Shown here: positions 6,711-16,000 of the stretch, piece by piece
Layout: each line of letters begins with the position of its first letter
Position numbering within the stretch: position 1 is the stretch's first letter
Source of the DNA: a virus
Length of the DNA: 64,000 nucleotides
Direction: 5' to 3' (one strand)
Virus record (IMG/VR): IMGVR_UViG_3300042482_000702
Coordinates: 258,478 to 322,477 of that record
The notes under the pieces: model-generated
Told to the model about the DNA's origin: nothing
Seen by the model: the letters and a program-made list of their open reading frames with translations, nothing else
The model's database searches: none
Position numbers and translations under genes: made by a program

Positions 6711-6887
6711 ATGAAAAAGTTATTATTGGCGATTGTTATCGCAGGGTCTTTGTCTCTAACTTCTTGTTGGAAAGGTACAAAAAATGAAGAATCAACTACA
6801 GAAGTTGCAACTGATACCACACAAGTGGATTCAATACAGGTTGATTCAGTGGAAGTGGATACAGTAAAAGTAGATACTGTTAAGTAA
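6711..6887 (+). CDS. small lipoprotein with Val-Asp repeats
   Basis: A 58-residue protein: lysine start, hydrophobic signal (residues 4-17) and lipobox LTSC with Cys19 as the lipidated residue. The mature part ends in five imperfect VDSxx/VDTVK repeats. It is probably anchored in the host envelope. Phage lipoproteins of this size sometimes block superinfection, but nothing here proves that. Its 3' end is duplicated at 7462-7488 beyond the next gene. Confidence 0.75.
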   Translation: MKKLLLAIVIAGSLSLTSCWKGTKNEESTTEVATDTTQVDSIQVDSVEVDTVKVDTVK

Positions 6888-6907
6888 TCAAGGTTAATGG
6901 GACTAGT

Positions 6908-7447
6908 ATGGTAACAATTAACAATGACATATCATTTACTAAAGAATTTATAAATCAATTAGTCCCATTAATTCCAAAAGAAGTACATGAATTTTGGAAA
7001 CCAAATTATTCTAATACTGGTTTAGTTAGATTCGTTAACAACAAATTTGATGCAGTATATATCGCATCTCCTAGCATATATGGACAACATAACTTAATTA
7101 AGTTCAATGTTGTTAAAGATAAGTATATATTTGATTCTGTATATTCTCATTATGATGTTATTACTAAAAAGGATATTCATCCATGGGAACATAGATACGA
7201 TAAAGATTTAAATGTAATAGCAACATATAAATTTGCTGAATCTGAATATGAGGGGTTTTTATCTATACAATACAAAGATGGTAAAAAGTTAAAAGAATAT
7301 TTATATCAGACTGAATTATTTCAACCAGAAGTATTCAAAGACTTATGGAACACAAATACAATAACCACCAAGGTTAAAAATATTTACAATATTAATTGTT
7401 TAAGAATTAATGGAAATAAAGAAATTGGGTATTATTGGATTAGATAA
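6908..7447 (+). CDS. hypothetical protein inserted at the lipoprotein 3' end
   Basis: A 179-residue soluble protein of unknown family, rich in aromatic residues (YGQHNLIKFNVV, HPWEHRYDKD). It sits between the lipoprotein gene and a copy of that gene's last codons, so it looks like a recent insertion that duplicated the target end. No nuclease motif is visible that would make it self-mobile. Confidence 0.6.
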   Translation: MVTINNDISFTKEFINQLVPLIPKEVHEFWKPNYSNTGLVRFVNNKFDAVYIASPSIYGQHNLIKFNVVKDKYIFDSVYSHYDVITKKDIHPWEHRYDKDLNVIATYKFAESEYEGFLSIQYKDGKKLKEYLYQTELFQPEVFKDLWNTNTITTKVKNIYNINCLRINGNKEIGYYWIR

Positions 7448-7461
7448 ATTTATAAAAAAAT

Positions 7462-7488
7462 TCAGTAAATGTAGACACTATTAAGTAA
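7462..7488 (+). pseudogene. duplicated 3' end of the lipoprotein gene
   Basis: These codons read SVNVDTIK-stop, matching the lipoprotein C-terminus, and are followed by the terminator expected for that gene. Confidence 0.6.
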
Positions 7489-7491
7489 TCA

Positions 7492-7522
7492 GAAACCCCT
7501 CTTAACGGAGGGGTTTTTTTAT
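7492..7522. terminator. bidirectional terminator
   Basis: AACCCCTC-TTAAC-GGAGGGGTT hairpin with a following T run; it also serves the converging gene at 7519. Confidence 0.75.
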
Positions 7523-8088
7523 TTTAAAAGTTGTTTAATTCTAATTATATTTTCGTTAAGGTCATCGTCTTTTTTCTTTTTTTTCGGTTTGTCGGACAAT
7601 GATTTATTAATAAACGATATTGGACTTAAAAGTATATCGGAAAAAATATCAGACCCCCCAATTCTAGGTTCATTTGATTTTACAATAGGTTCTTTGGTTT
7701 TAGGTTCTTTGGTTTTAGAGTCTTTAACATTTTTGTTAAATTGATGACCACTTAAAAAATTATCAACATTTTGTTTTGATTTGTTTTTATTTAGTATTGA
7801 GAATGATATTTCTTTATCGGAAAAATATCCAATAGTGTGTCCTTGTTTTACTGTACTACCAATTCCAACAATAACTCTACCTATTTCACAAAAATCTGAA
7901 TAAAATGTCTCCCCATTAACATTATGCTCAATACTAAGATTTCCATCACAACGATTAAAGGATGGTACAACTATACCATCATAAGGACTAACTAATCTAT
8001 CGTTATCGTATGATGAAAGACCGACAGTTTTTGATAACATACCTTGGTTTAAGTTACCATTAGGTGAAGGTGAGATGAAATGATTCAT
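7519..8088 (-). CDS. M23/LytM-fold-like protein with C-terminal tag
   Basis: A 189-residue protein. Residues 30-105 resemble the beta-barrel of M23 peptidases (SPYDGIVV, an IEHN histidine, and VKQGHTIGYF), but the usual zinc-binding HxxxD is absent, so it may be inactive. A Lys/Pro linker with KEPKTKEP repeats follows. The C-terminus LNENIIRIKQLLK resembles the tags found at N-termini elsewhere and the C-terminus of the next gene. It is probably a virion cell-wall-interacting protein. Confidence 0.55.
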   Translation of the reverse strand: MNHFISPSPNGNLNQGMLSKTVGLSSYDNDRLVSPYDGIVVPSFNRCDGNLSIEHNVNGETFYSDFCEIGRVIVGIGSTVKQGHTIGYFSDKEISFSILNKNKSKQNVDNFLSGHQFNKNVKDSKTKEPKTKEPIVKSNEPRIGGSDIFSDILLSPISFINKSLSDKPKKKKKDDDLNENIIRIKQLLK

Positions 8089-8714
8089 TATAATAAATTT
8101 TTTATACGATTAATACTCTCAAGTATTCTTTTATTTTTAAAAAAATTTTCATTATTTAGCGACATTATTTTTGATAATCCAGCAGATAATAAATCACCTC
8201 CAAGTTCCGGTTTTCCATCAACATAGGTAGTAGTTGTTGTGTCATCATTATTGGTTAAACCACTTTCTGTTGAACTATTTTTTTTTGACCCTTCTGGTTG
8301 ACCACTTCTATATGAAATATGAAAATGTCCTCCGGTGGCTTTGGCTGTTGGATTTGTATATTCATCAATATATGAAAATCCATTATATTTTGTTTTATAT
8401 GAATCTAATAATGACTTAAAAGATGAATGACATGAACTATCTAAAGTCACATCAACCGCTTCACCTTTGGTATGACGACTAGTATAACTAGTAATTTTTT
8501 TATGGAAAGCGTCATTACCGGATGTGAAAGTTAAAGGACAATTACTCTTTAGTTTTTTCCAATCATCCATGAATTTAGATAATATATCTAAAAAATCAGA
8601 TTGTAATTCACCCCCTGAAGTTAATTCATTTCCTTTTTCAGCATTCCCAACACTTTTAAGTTTAGATTTAAATTCTGATGATGAAATTTCCAATAATGTT
8701 ATTAATTTTTTCAT
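8088..8714 (-). CDS. M15-type peptidoglycan peptidase
   Basis: A 208-residue protein with the zinc-site pattern of D-Ala-D-Ala carboxypeptidase/endopeptidase family M15: SRH (H81), D88 in GEAVDVT, and GGHFHIS (H130, H132). It would cut peptidoglycan cross-links or stems. The N-terminus MKKLITLLE may be a short tag and the C-terminus ESINRIKNLL matches the neighbouring 7519 product. The start overlaps the neighbour (8088), implying coupled translation and a shared virion role, for example in local cell-wall opening at entry. Confidence 0.7.
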   Translation of the reverse strand: MKKLITLLEISSSEFKSKLKSVGNAEKGNELTSGGELQSDFLDILSKFMDDWKKLKSNCPLTFTSGNDAFHKKITSYTSRHTKGEAVDVTLDSSCHSSFKSLLDSYKTKYNGFSYIDEYTNPTAKATGGHFHISYRSGQPEGSKKNSSTESGLTNNDDTTTTTYVDGKPELGGDLLSAGLSKIMSLNNENFFKNKRILESINRIKNLL

Positions 8715-8715
8715 A

Positions 8716-9321
8716 TTATTGTTGTAGATGGTTCATTAAGACACCACCCAATGAGGCTGAATACATTTTTAAATGTTGAATATCGTCTTCATCAAGTTTA
8801 GTTTTTCTTTTTGTATAATCTAAACCCAATGTTCCAATATACTTTCCGTCAATGGATTTGATTGGGAATAAGTATCCGGATTTACATCCGGTATCTTCGG
8901 CAACATATTTTAATCCAAAAGTTGCTATTGTCTCATCTTTGTAATCAGCGATTTCAATAGATTCGTTTTCTAATAAATAGTTGATAGATTTTGAAAATAA
9001 ATTAACGGGGATATTTTGGAAGTTTGACTGAATGGATGAGACACCGGTTCTTACTGTTTCGTAAATAACGCTAAACTTAGCCATTGATTTACCTGTTGGG
9101 TAGAAATTACCTCCATTATGGAATTGGGTTACCCAAACTCTATCAGGTTTTAATTCGTCTTTGATACGGTCCAATTTAGACATTACAAGTTCACTAACTT
9201 TTAAGGTTTCTATAACCATATCAGGTTTTTGACTCCTTTTATCTAATTTATTTTTAATAAATAATAATATAACAGGACCTAAAACCCCCGTGATAAACGC
9301 TACTATTACCGATGTATTCAT
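8716..9321 (-). CDS. membrane-anchored GAF-like protein
   Basis: A 201-residue protein. One transmembrane helix (residues 6-24) is followed by a short helical linker and a domain (about 60-195) with GAF-like features: VTQFHNGGNFYPTG, SGYLFPIKSIDGKYIGTLGLDY. GAF domains bind small ligands; no catalytic motif is visible. The ligand and role are unknown. Confidence 0.6.
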   Translation of the reverse strand: MNTSVIVAFITGVLGPVILLFIKNKLDKRSQKPDMVIETLKVSELVMSKLDRIKDELKPDRVWVTQFHNGGNFYPTGKSMAKFSVIYETVRTGVSSIQSNFQNIPVNLFSKSINYLLENESIEIADYKDETIATFGLKYVAEDTGCKSGYLFPIKSIDGKYIGTLGLDYTKRKTKLDEDDIQHLKMYSASLGGVLMNHLQQ

Positions 9322-9357
9322 AATTTGTTAATATATCAAAATAAATAGTTTAAAAAT

Positions 9358-9388
9358 AAAAAAAGTGAGGACAATTCCTCACTTTTTA
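9358..9388 (-). terminator. terminator of the RNA-repair operon
   Basis: AAAAAGTGAGGA-ATTG-TCCTCACTTTTT on the minus strand, just after the RNA ligase stop codon. Confidence 0.8.
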
Positions 9389-9397
9389 TCTTTTTTC

Positions 9398-10423
9398 TTA
9401 CAACTTTTTAAATTCCGGTCTGATTAAATTCCATATAATCTCGGAGTAATCCTTACGGTCAAACATTCTAAATAAAATACCTGATAAATGTTTAGGTTGT
9501 TCTGACACCCACTGAGCAAATTCTTTTCTATCTGTGATGGGTTCTTTATCGTTATACTTACCATACATTTTACCATCAAATCTTTTACCAGCATCTTCGG
9601 ATATTGACATAAAAAAATATCGCAATTCTTTTACATAATTTTTAATTTTAGTGTAAAATTCATCCGGAACATCTTTTAATAATTCCATCACATCTTCACC
9701 ATTTTTTAAATACTCCCAAATACCTGTTGTAGATACATTAGTCATGATTTTGTGAAGACGCAAATATTCAATACCTTTAACCTTAACCCTATCCCCATTT
9801 GAGAACTTCACCACAAACCCCTCTTGGTCGTTTTTAACCATTTCTTTTAATTGTTTGTAGTCATTGATACCATCGTATTTTTTAACGACATCAAAACCCC
9901 ATTCATCCCAATCTGTGATGTCATAATCTTTACCCCAATTATCGAATGCTCCCAATAGGACCAGTTTCTCTTCACCTTTATAATCCAAAACAATTCTGTT
10001 TTCCGGGTAGATAATCTCAAAACAAAATGTCATATGTCTGAACATTATGTCAGTGTTGTATTTCTGTAAGAGTTCGGTAGCCTTGATTGCTTGGTCTGAT
10101 GTAAATGAACCACGAGTGGCAACCACCCATTGACCCTGATACCAAAATACGATACCTAATGAACCATCCATTTTTTCATAAACCTCAAAGGTTTCAGTTG
10201 GAGTATATTTTCCTTCTTCTATGTTAAAGAATTTTTTGAATGGTGTTGCAACAATGTCTCCTTTGTCGTCAGTAACTAAACCTCTACACATAAGGGTCAC
10301 CTCATCCCATAGGTTCTCGTACTGAACTTTTTCAGAGTAGTTCCATATGGTTAATGGAAGTGTTGGATGTACTTGTTTGTAAAGTAATCCGTCTTCGTAA
10401 TATTTGTTTAGTTTTTCTAACAT
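9398..10423 (-). CDS. T4 Rnl1-type RNA ligase
   Basis: A 341-residue nucleotidyltransferase. The adenylated lysine is K84 in KMDGS (motif I), with CRGLV upstream (46-50), FEIIYPENRIVLDY (about 134-147), EGFVVKF (about 205) and VKVK as the later motifs. The length and order fit T4 RNA ligase 1, which repairs tRNAs cut by host anticodon nucleases. It is the last gene of an operon with a polynucleotide kinase-like protein and a metallophosphoesterase, which supports RNA repair. Confidence 0.85.
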   Translation of the reverse strand: MLEKLNKYYEDGLLYKQVHPTLPLTIWNYSEKVQYENLWDEVTLMCRGLVTDDKGDIVATPFKKFFNIEEGKYTPTETFEVYEKMDGSLGIVFWYQGQWVVATRGSFTSDQAIKATELLQKYNTDIMFRHMTFCFEIIYPENRIVLDYKGEEKLVLLGAFDNWGKDYDITDWDEWGFDVVKKYDGINDYKQLKEMVKNDQEGFVVKFSNGDRVKVKGIEYLRLHKIMTNVSTTGIWEYLKNGEDVMELLKDVPDEFYTKIKNYVKELRYFFMSISEDAGKRFDGKMYGKYNDKEPITDRKEFAQWVSEQPKHLSGILFRMFDRKDYSEIIWNLIRPEFKKL

Positions 10424-10427
10424 AATT

Positions 10428-10565
10428 TTATTTTTTCTTTTTCTTTTTTTTAATAGGTCTTTCAGGTCTTTCTAAATATCTTGGGGGTAAAGGGATTTGT
10501 CTTCCCCCTTTGAATACATTCCCATTTCCCATCATGAGGAAGGACCAAATAAGCCACCCTATCAT
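10428..10565 (-). CDS. membrane microprotein with polylysine tail
   Basis: 45 residues: a hydrophobic N-terminal half (MIGWLIWSFLMMG), then PLPPRYLERPERP, ending in a run of seven lysines. The ATG overlaps the TGA of the upstream kinase (ATGA), so it is translationally coupled. The tail would bind nucleic acid or acidic phospholipid. It is too short for a homology call. Confidence 0.55.
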   Translation of the reverse strand: MIGWLIWSFLMMGNGNVFKGGRQIPLPPRYLERPERPIKKKKKKK

Positions 10566-10945
10566 AATTTTATTTCAAACCTATCTTTCATTTGTACTAA
10601 TTTATCCTCCGGAACTCCATGTTCATTAACACCACCGTGTCTATTTTCTACAATGATGGAGAATACCTTATATCCGTATTCTTTTGCCAAGTCATAGTAA
10701 GGTTGCATCTCCCATTCCTGAGTAAATGTGTTTGATACTACCACTCTTTTGCTTTTGTTTCCCATAAAAACTCTCACAGCGTTTTGACACCAAGCATGAG
10801 CCTCTTTTAATTTAGAACCATCAAATTCGTACTTACCTTCGTAGGTAAAGTATTTATCTGCTTCCATATGCAACCCCCCTAATGATTCCGCCAATGTTGT
10901 TTTACCTGAGCCGGGACAACCACGAACTAAAAATAATTCTTTCAT
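10562..10945 (-). CDS. P-loop kinase, polynucleotide-kinase-like
   Basis: A 127-residue protein with Walker A GCPGSGKTT (9-17), a MEADKYF acceptor region, VVSNTFTQEWEM and a late GVPED basic-lid segment. This is the pattern of the PNK/N4BP2-type 5'-hydroxyl kinase domain. There is no fused phosphatase domain; the metallophosphoesterase two genes upstream could supply 3'-end processing. The position beside the RNA ligase suggests healing of RNA ends before sealing. Confidence 0.75.
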   Translation of the reverse strand: MKELFLVRGCPGSGKTTLAESLGGLHMEADKYFTYEGKYEFDGSKLKEAHAWCQNAVRVFMGNKSKRVVVSNTFTQEWEMQPYYDLAKEYGYKVFSIIVENRHGGVNEHGVPEDKLVQMKDRFEIKL

Positions 10946-10946
10946 A

Positions 10947-11228
10947 TTAATTTTTTAAATATTTTACAATCTTTTCAAATTTTTCGGTATCATCCGAATT
11001 AATAATAAACTCATCAAACGCTCCGTACCTACATTGATAACCAAAAATATATTTCAAACCATAACTAACTCTTTCCCAAAAAGGTCGTTTAGTTAAATGA
11101 GTATGGATATATACCATCGGATATTTCACACCATCAATCTCGTCTTCATCATACATTACCACCATTTGATGTTCTGTGTTATGACAAGAACAGATGAATA
11201 AATCTTTTTGTGTTTGAGTAATTTTCAT
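10947..11228 (-). CDS. small conserved-looking hypothetical protein
   Basis: 93 residues with CSCHNTEHQ near the N-terminus and VYIHTHLTKRPFWERV in the middle. It is packed one base from its neighbours in the RNA-repair operon. No family is recognised. Confidence 0.6.
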   Translation of the reverse strand: MKITQTQKDLFICSCHNTEHQMVVMYDEDEIDGVKYPMVYIHTHLTKRPFWERVSYGLKYIFGYQCRYGAFDEFIINSDDTEKFEKIVKYLKN

Positions 11229-11229
11229 A

Positions 11230-11892
11230 TTATTTTCTTTTTCGACCTTCGTCGGTTATCATATCATCTGTGTGATGGTCATCATCCATGTTTGATTTAA
11301 TTTCTCTCAATTTTACAATCTTAATAACATTGTCTAATGAGTATGGTGCAAAAAACAATGAACCATCAATACCAACATCCATTCTACGACCTTTACCAAA
11401 GATTTTACCCGTTGGGAGATGTACATGTCCATGGAGGTGAATATGACCCTTATTTAACCCATCCCAAGAATCAATAGGGTAGTGCATTAAAACCAAAGTA
11501 TCAAATTTATACATCAATTTTGTGTAGTGATTGACACTTGAAAACAATTCCTGACAATCCCCTCGGTTATTTTCAATGTGATGGTCATGATTACCCAATA
11601 TAAGGTGAATCTCTTGACATACAATTCTATCTCTAAAAATTTTCACATTTTCAAATCCGCCAAAACTCCAATCACCCAAATGAATCAAAACATCATCTTG
11701 ACCAACAACACTATTAATACCGTTTACGATAGCGTCGTTCATCTCCCCAATATTACTAAAATCTCTTGTTTGAGCAATTGGAACACTCCCATCCGGAAGT
11801 CTCCATTCTGTTACACCACGACATATATTCTTATGTCCAAAGTGAGTGTCGGATATAATCCAAACTTTTCTATCTTTATCTATCTTAATCAT
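11230..11892 (-). CDS. calcineurin-like metallophosphoesterase
   Basis: A 220-residue protein with all metal-binding blocks: DTHFGH (15-20), GDWSFGG (about 72), LGNHDH (about 98), MHYP (about 134) and GHIHLHGHVH (about 147-156). It hydrolyses phosphomono- or diesters. Within this operon it could trim 2',3'-cyclic phosphate or 3'-phosphate RNA ends, but the substrate cannot be read from the sequence. Confidence 0.85.
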   Translation of the reverse strand: MIKIDKDRKVWIISDTHFGHKNICRGVTEWRLPDGSVPIAQTRDFSNIGEMNDAIVNGINSVVGQDDVLIHLGDWSFGGFENVKIFRDRIVCQEIHLILGNHDHHIENNRGDCQELFSSVNHYTKLMYKFDTLVLMHYPIDSWDGLNKGHIHLHGHVHLPTGKIFGKGRRMDVGIDGSLFFAPYSLDNVIKIVKLREIKSNMDDDHHTDDMITDEGRKRK

Positions 11893-12382
11893 ACTGCAAA
11901 TCTAATTCTTTTTTTCCAAACCAAAAAGGTTTTTCTCTGTTTTTCCAAGACGCTAAATTAATTTTAGCACCCATATAATAATTTCTATAAGATTCCACAA
12001 CAGAATCCACCTTAAACTCATCCGGCATTGCCATTGCTGGTTGAGTAAAACCAATATCCGGGATGTTAGGTCTATTTAAAATACACCATAAAACCACTTC
12101 AATTGATTTATGTTTTTTACCATACCTGTGGGTATATTCTTTACCTAATTCCAAACCCAATTCACACAAATACAAATAATTTGATAAACTCTGACGAGTC
12201 CATACCGCACAAGGGTGATTTTTATGAGACAACTTGTACGGTACTTGGTCGTTAACTTGGTCGGTTACGTGATGAACCGAACATAATAATTGAGCGGTTT
12301 CCAAAATCATTTTAACTACGTGTTTATCTACGTGGTATTGAGCCGATAGTTTAGGATTCTCATCCAAGAAAAATATATTCAT
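11885..12382 (-). CDS. conserved phage-type protein, function unknown
   Basis: 165 residues beginning MNIFFLDENPKLSAQYHVDK, with HVVKMILETAQLL and a Cys/Trp-rich centre. I recognise this N-terminal pattern as recurrent in T4-like and marine phages, but not its function. It overlaps the metallophosphoesterase start by 8 bases and has a TATCTTTG box at 12407-12414, so it probably leads this operon. Confidence 0.65.
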   Translation of the reverse strand: MNIFFLDENPKLSAQYHVDKHVVKMILETAQLLCSVHHVTDQVNDQVPYKLSHKNHPCAVWTRQSLSNYLYLCELGLELGKEYTHRYGKKHKSIEVVLWCILNRPNIPDIGFTQPAMAMPDEFKVDSVVESYRNYYMGAKINLASWKNREKPFWFGKKELDLQYD

Positions 12383-12417
12383 TATTTATTTTTAAATATT
12401 ACGGGACAAAGATACAA

Positions 12418-12550
12418 CTATTTTTTTTTATTCCAAGGGATTGAACCTTTTTTTCTTCCTGTTTTTTCTATACAGATTTCATCAATTTTATCAAATTTAT
12501 GATATCTCCAAATAAAACCTCCGGAACTTTTTGACTTACCTAACGAACAA
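12418..12550 (-). pseudogene. remnant of a homing endonuclease C-terminus
   Basis: An open stretch without a start reads HYCSLGKSKSSGGFIWRY... and ends GRKKGSIPWNKKK-stop. The SGGFIWRY and PWNK blocks are typical of NUMOD-type DNA-binding repeats at the C-terminus of HNH/GIY-YIG homing endonucleases. The catalytic part is missing. Confidence 0.5.
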
Positions 12551-12560
12551 TAATGTTTGG

Positions 12561-13019
12561 TTATTTAATAGGTATTCGAACCCTAACACAGGTCTCAGGT
12601 TGTTTTTCATTTTTTAAGAAATTGTTAATCCAACCACAAATATTATGTGCTCCAACAGGATTTGCTGAATGAACATATATCGTTGGAAAAGTAAATTTAC
12701 CGTCTTTTTTTTCATTTCTTGTCATATTAATTCTTTCCGGAAATTCATAATAAAATTGATTAACCAAGAATTTAGCAGCATCATATCCAGTTTTCTCGTT
12801 AATATTGTTATAATCCAAAGTGTAATTTGGCGAGACATTATCAAAATACTCTTTCATAGCTGAATCACCCAAATCGTGGTCTAAGGAGATTGTGCTAATA
12901 TTTTCTAACCCAATTTTATTAATTTCATTAACAAAATCGTCGTAATCTCTTACAACAATCCAATCATCTCCGGTTGGAGTTCTTACATCATCGAGATAAA
13001 TTCTACAGAGTGTTTTCAT
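12561..13019 (-). CDS. cyclic-phosphate processing receiver-like (cREC) protein
   Basis: A 152-residue receiver-fold protein with acidic cluster YLDDVRTP (8-15), ISLDHDLG (about 44-51), a TGYDAA helix (about 77) and VHSANPVGA (about 118). These are the landmarks of the receiver-like domain tied to cyclic-phosphate RNA-end processing. A paralogue lies at 54580. The RNA ligase, kinase and phosphoesterase nearby support an RNA-repair role. It has its own TATCTTTG promoter box (13037-13044). Confidence 0.7.
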   Translation of the reverse strand: MKTLCRIYLDDVRTPTGDDWIVVRDYDDFVNEINKIGLENISTISLDHDLGDSAMKEYFDNVSPNYTLDYNNINEKTGYDAAKFLVNQFYYEFPERINMTRNEKKDGKFTFPTIYVHSANPVGAHNICGWINNFLKNEKQPETCVRVRIPIK

Positions 13020-13068
13020 ATTATTTAATTTTAAGGCAAAGATAATGTTTTTTTTTGTTAAAAAAAAG

Positions 13069-13076
13069 TATTTATA
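13069..13076 (+). promoter_or_regulatory. late-type promoter motif TATTTATA
   Basis: TATTTATA 14 bases before the ATG at 13090; the same octamer stands 13 bases before the homologous gene start at 18024. Confidence 0.6.
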
Positions 13077-13089
13077 TAAAAATAATAAT

Positions 13090-16000
13090 ATGAAAGGTCA
13101 AAAATTAGAAATTAGAAATAACGGTAATTCAAACACAACAATAAAATATCAAAATTTTAATGATTCTATATGGAGAAATGGTGTGATATTAAGAGCTAAC
13201 CAAATCATGAAAATATGGTGTGTTAAAGGAACTTTTTCTTCCGTATCAAAAAATGTTGTAATTTTATCATCCCTTGATTGGCCACTGGCTAAACCACCAG
13301 TAATTGGAACATCTAACTGTGTTTTACCAGATGGGTTAATCTCGATTAATGTTTTAACATCAATCGTACTTGAGAATCCAAGTGAAATTATAACATTTGA
13401 TTTAACATTTGACCCAATTAATGATTGGATGTATTTAAAATCAGACCCAAATTACATTAATAGAAATGAAATAAGAACGTACACCTCAATTTATAGTTAC
13501 AACCCTCAACGAATGGTTTTATATGATAGACGTACCGGATGTAAAGCAATTAATGGTTTTTATGTGTCTACTAACATTGTATACGTTACAAATGGTGTAA
13601 TGGAAATAACTGACGATACTGGTACGAGAAATCCAACACCAACACCAACGAAATCTTTACCACCAACACCAACACCAACAGAAACTCCAACACCAACACC
13701 AACGAAAACATTAACGCCTACGCCTACCCCAAGTTTAACCCCAAATTTCACACATAGTTTAAGATTAACATTTGACACTACTGAAAATATAAATTTATTA
13801 GTTGGCGACCCTACCAATGTTTTAAATTGGAATGTTTTTTTTGATTCATGGAATTATGGTAACTCATTTTCATCTGTAACTATTGACGATGTTAATGTTA
13901 TATTATTTGGAGGTGGTAATCTCACAATAAAAAATAATTTATTTGAAGGGAATAATTCTTTAATAGGGATTGTCGACGAATTTAATTGTGTAATTAGTTT
14001 AGGTGATTATGTTTTTTCTTCTTGTTTAAATTTAACAACAATAAATTTACCAAGTGTTACATATTGTGGCGAATATTGTTTTAATAACATCCCAAAAGTT
14101 GAGGTTATTAATTTACCGAATTTAATGGTGGCACTTTCAAATTCATTTAACGGAGAATCAGTTTTAACCGAATTATCTTTACCTAGTTTAATAAATGCTG
14201 GTTCATATTGTTTTAATTCTCGTAGTAATGTAACAAAATTTTATTTACCAAATTTAATATCAATAGAGAATTACGGATTTAATAATTGTACATCAATAAC
14301 TGATTTATACATCCCTTCTATATTGGCATTTGGGGAAACTTTTGATAGTTATGAAATTTTTGACGGTACAACGGGAAATACGATAAATTTAACTGTATCA
14401 TCATATGTTATGACGGGTAATACAGGTCTTCCGGATACCGATATTCAATATCTTATAGATAATAATAACATTACGTTAACAATTGTAGATGTACAGACAT
14501 CAAGTTTTACACAACCATCTCTTATGTTGGTTTTTGATGATATATCTAACGCAGAAACTTTAATGGGTTATTCCTTATCGGTCAGAGATTGGAACACATT
14601 CTTTGATTTACCAACTTATGGTTATCCATTTACTAGCGTAGAAGTAAGTGGTAATACAGTTAGTTTATTTGGTGGTTCTCAGATTATTATTAAAGATGAA
14701 TTATTCTTAAATAATATTCATTTAATTTCTGTAAGTGATACTTTAGGTTGTGTTATGTCAATCGGTAATTATAGTTTTCTAGGTTGTACATCCGCACTAA
14801 CCTTTAATTTCCCATCAGTAGTGAGCGTAGGAATATACGGAGGTTGTTTTGAACAGTGTGTGTCATTAACAACAATTAATTTACCGTTAGTCACAATTAT
14901 AAGTGATGATTGTTTTTACAATTGTACTAGTTTAATAAGTATTAATTTACCATGGGTTACAACTATAGGTATTTCTTCTTTTGCTTATTGTTCTTCATTA
15001 ACAACAATGAATTTACCTTTATGTACTAATTTAGGAGAAACTGTTGTGAATAATAATGTGTTTGCTAATATAACGGGACAAACTATAACATTAACAATAC
15101 CTTCTGAACTAATGACGTGTAATGAAGGACTTCCCGATGGAGATGTACAATATCTTATAGATAATAATGAGGTGACAGTCGTAGAAATATCGACTTCAGC
15201 TGAGATATACTTATCTCTAAATTTAACATTTGATAATATCACTAACGCCGATTTACTTGTTGGGGATGTATCATTAATAACAAACTGGAATACTTTCTTT
15301 GACCTTCCCACTTATGGAAATCAATTTATTAATGTAGAAGTAAGTGGTAATACGGTTAGTTTAATGGGTGGTTCTGAAATAACTATTAAACATAATTTAT
15401 TTTATAATAACATTAATATAATATCTATTTATGATACAGGTAGTGTTATAGCTTTAAACAATTCTAGTTTTGATTCTTGTACTAATTTAACAACAATAAA
15501 TTTACCTTCTTGTATTAATTTAGGTGGTTCAGTTTTAAATGATGATGTTTTTAATTTTATTGTAGGACAAACAATAACATTAACTATTCCAAATATATTA
15601 ATGACATGTAATGGGGGATTTCCTGATGGTGACATTCAGTATCTTATAGATAATAATGATGTGACAGTTATAGAAATAACAATCCCTATCCCAACACCAA
15701 CCCCAACACCAACCCCTATCCCAACACCAACACCATCAAATGATTTGACATACATGTTATTACCGGATAATGATTTATACTATGAATTGATTGAACCGAC
15801 ACCGACACCAACACCTACACCTACACCAACAGCAATTTTTGTGGATTGTGTGAATGAAGGTTTACTATATAATTGGCAAGCCGCGACATATAGTGGTACA
15901 GGTAATACCACAATTGCACCAGCTGGATGGCACTTACCAACAATTGAAGAATTTAACACTTTAAGAACATTCTTGTCAAACAGTTCTTATGATTTAATTG

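Noticed and set aside
12407-12414. Promoter box as driving the homing-endonuclease remnant
   Set aside because: It points to the 12382 gene; the remnant has no start codon and stops before the box.
13045-13089. Upstream ATG of the giant adhesin
   Set aside because: The 15 added residues are low complexity, lie across the late motif, and the paralogue starts at the position equivalent to 13090.
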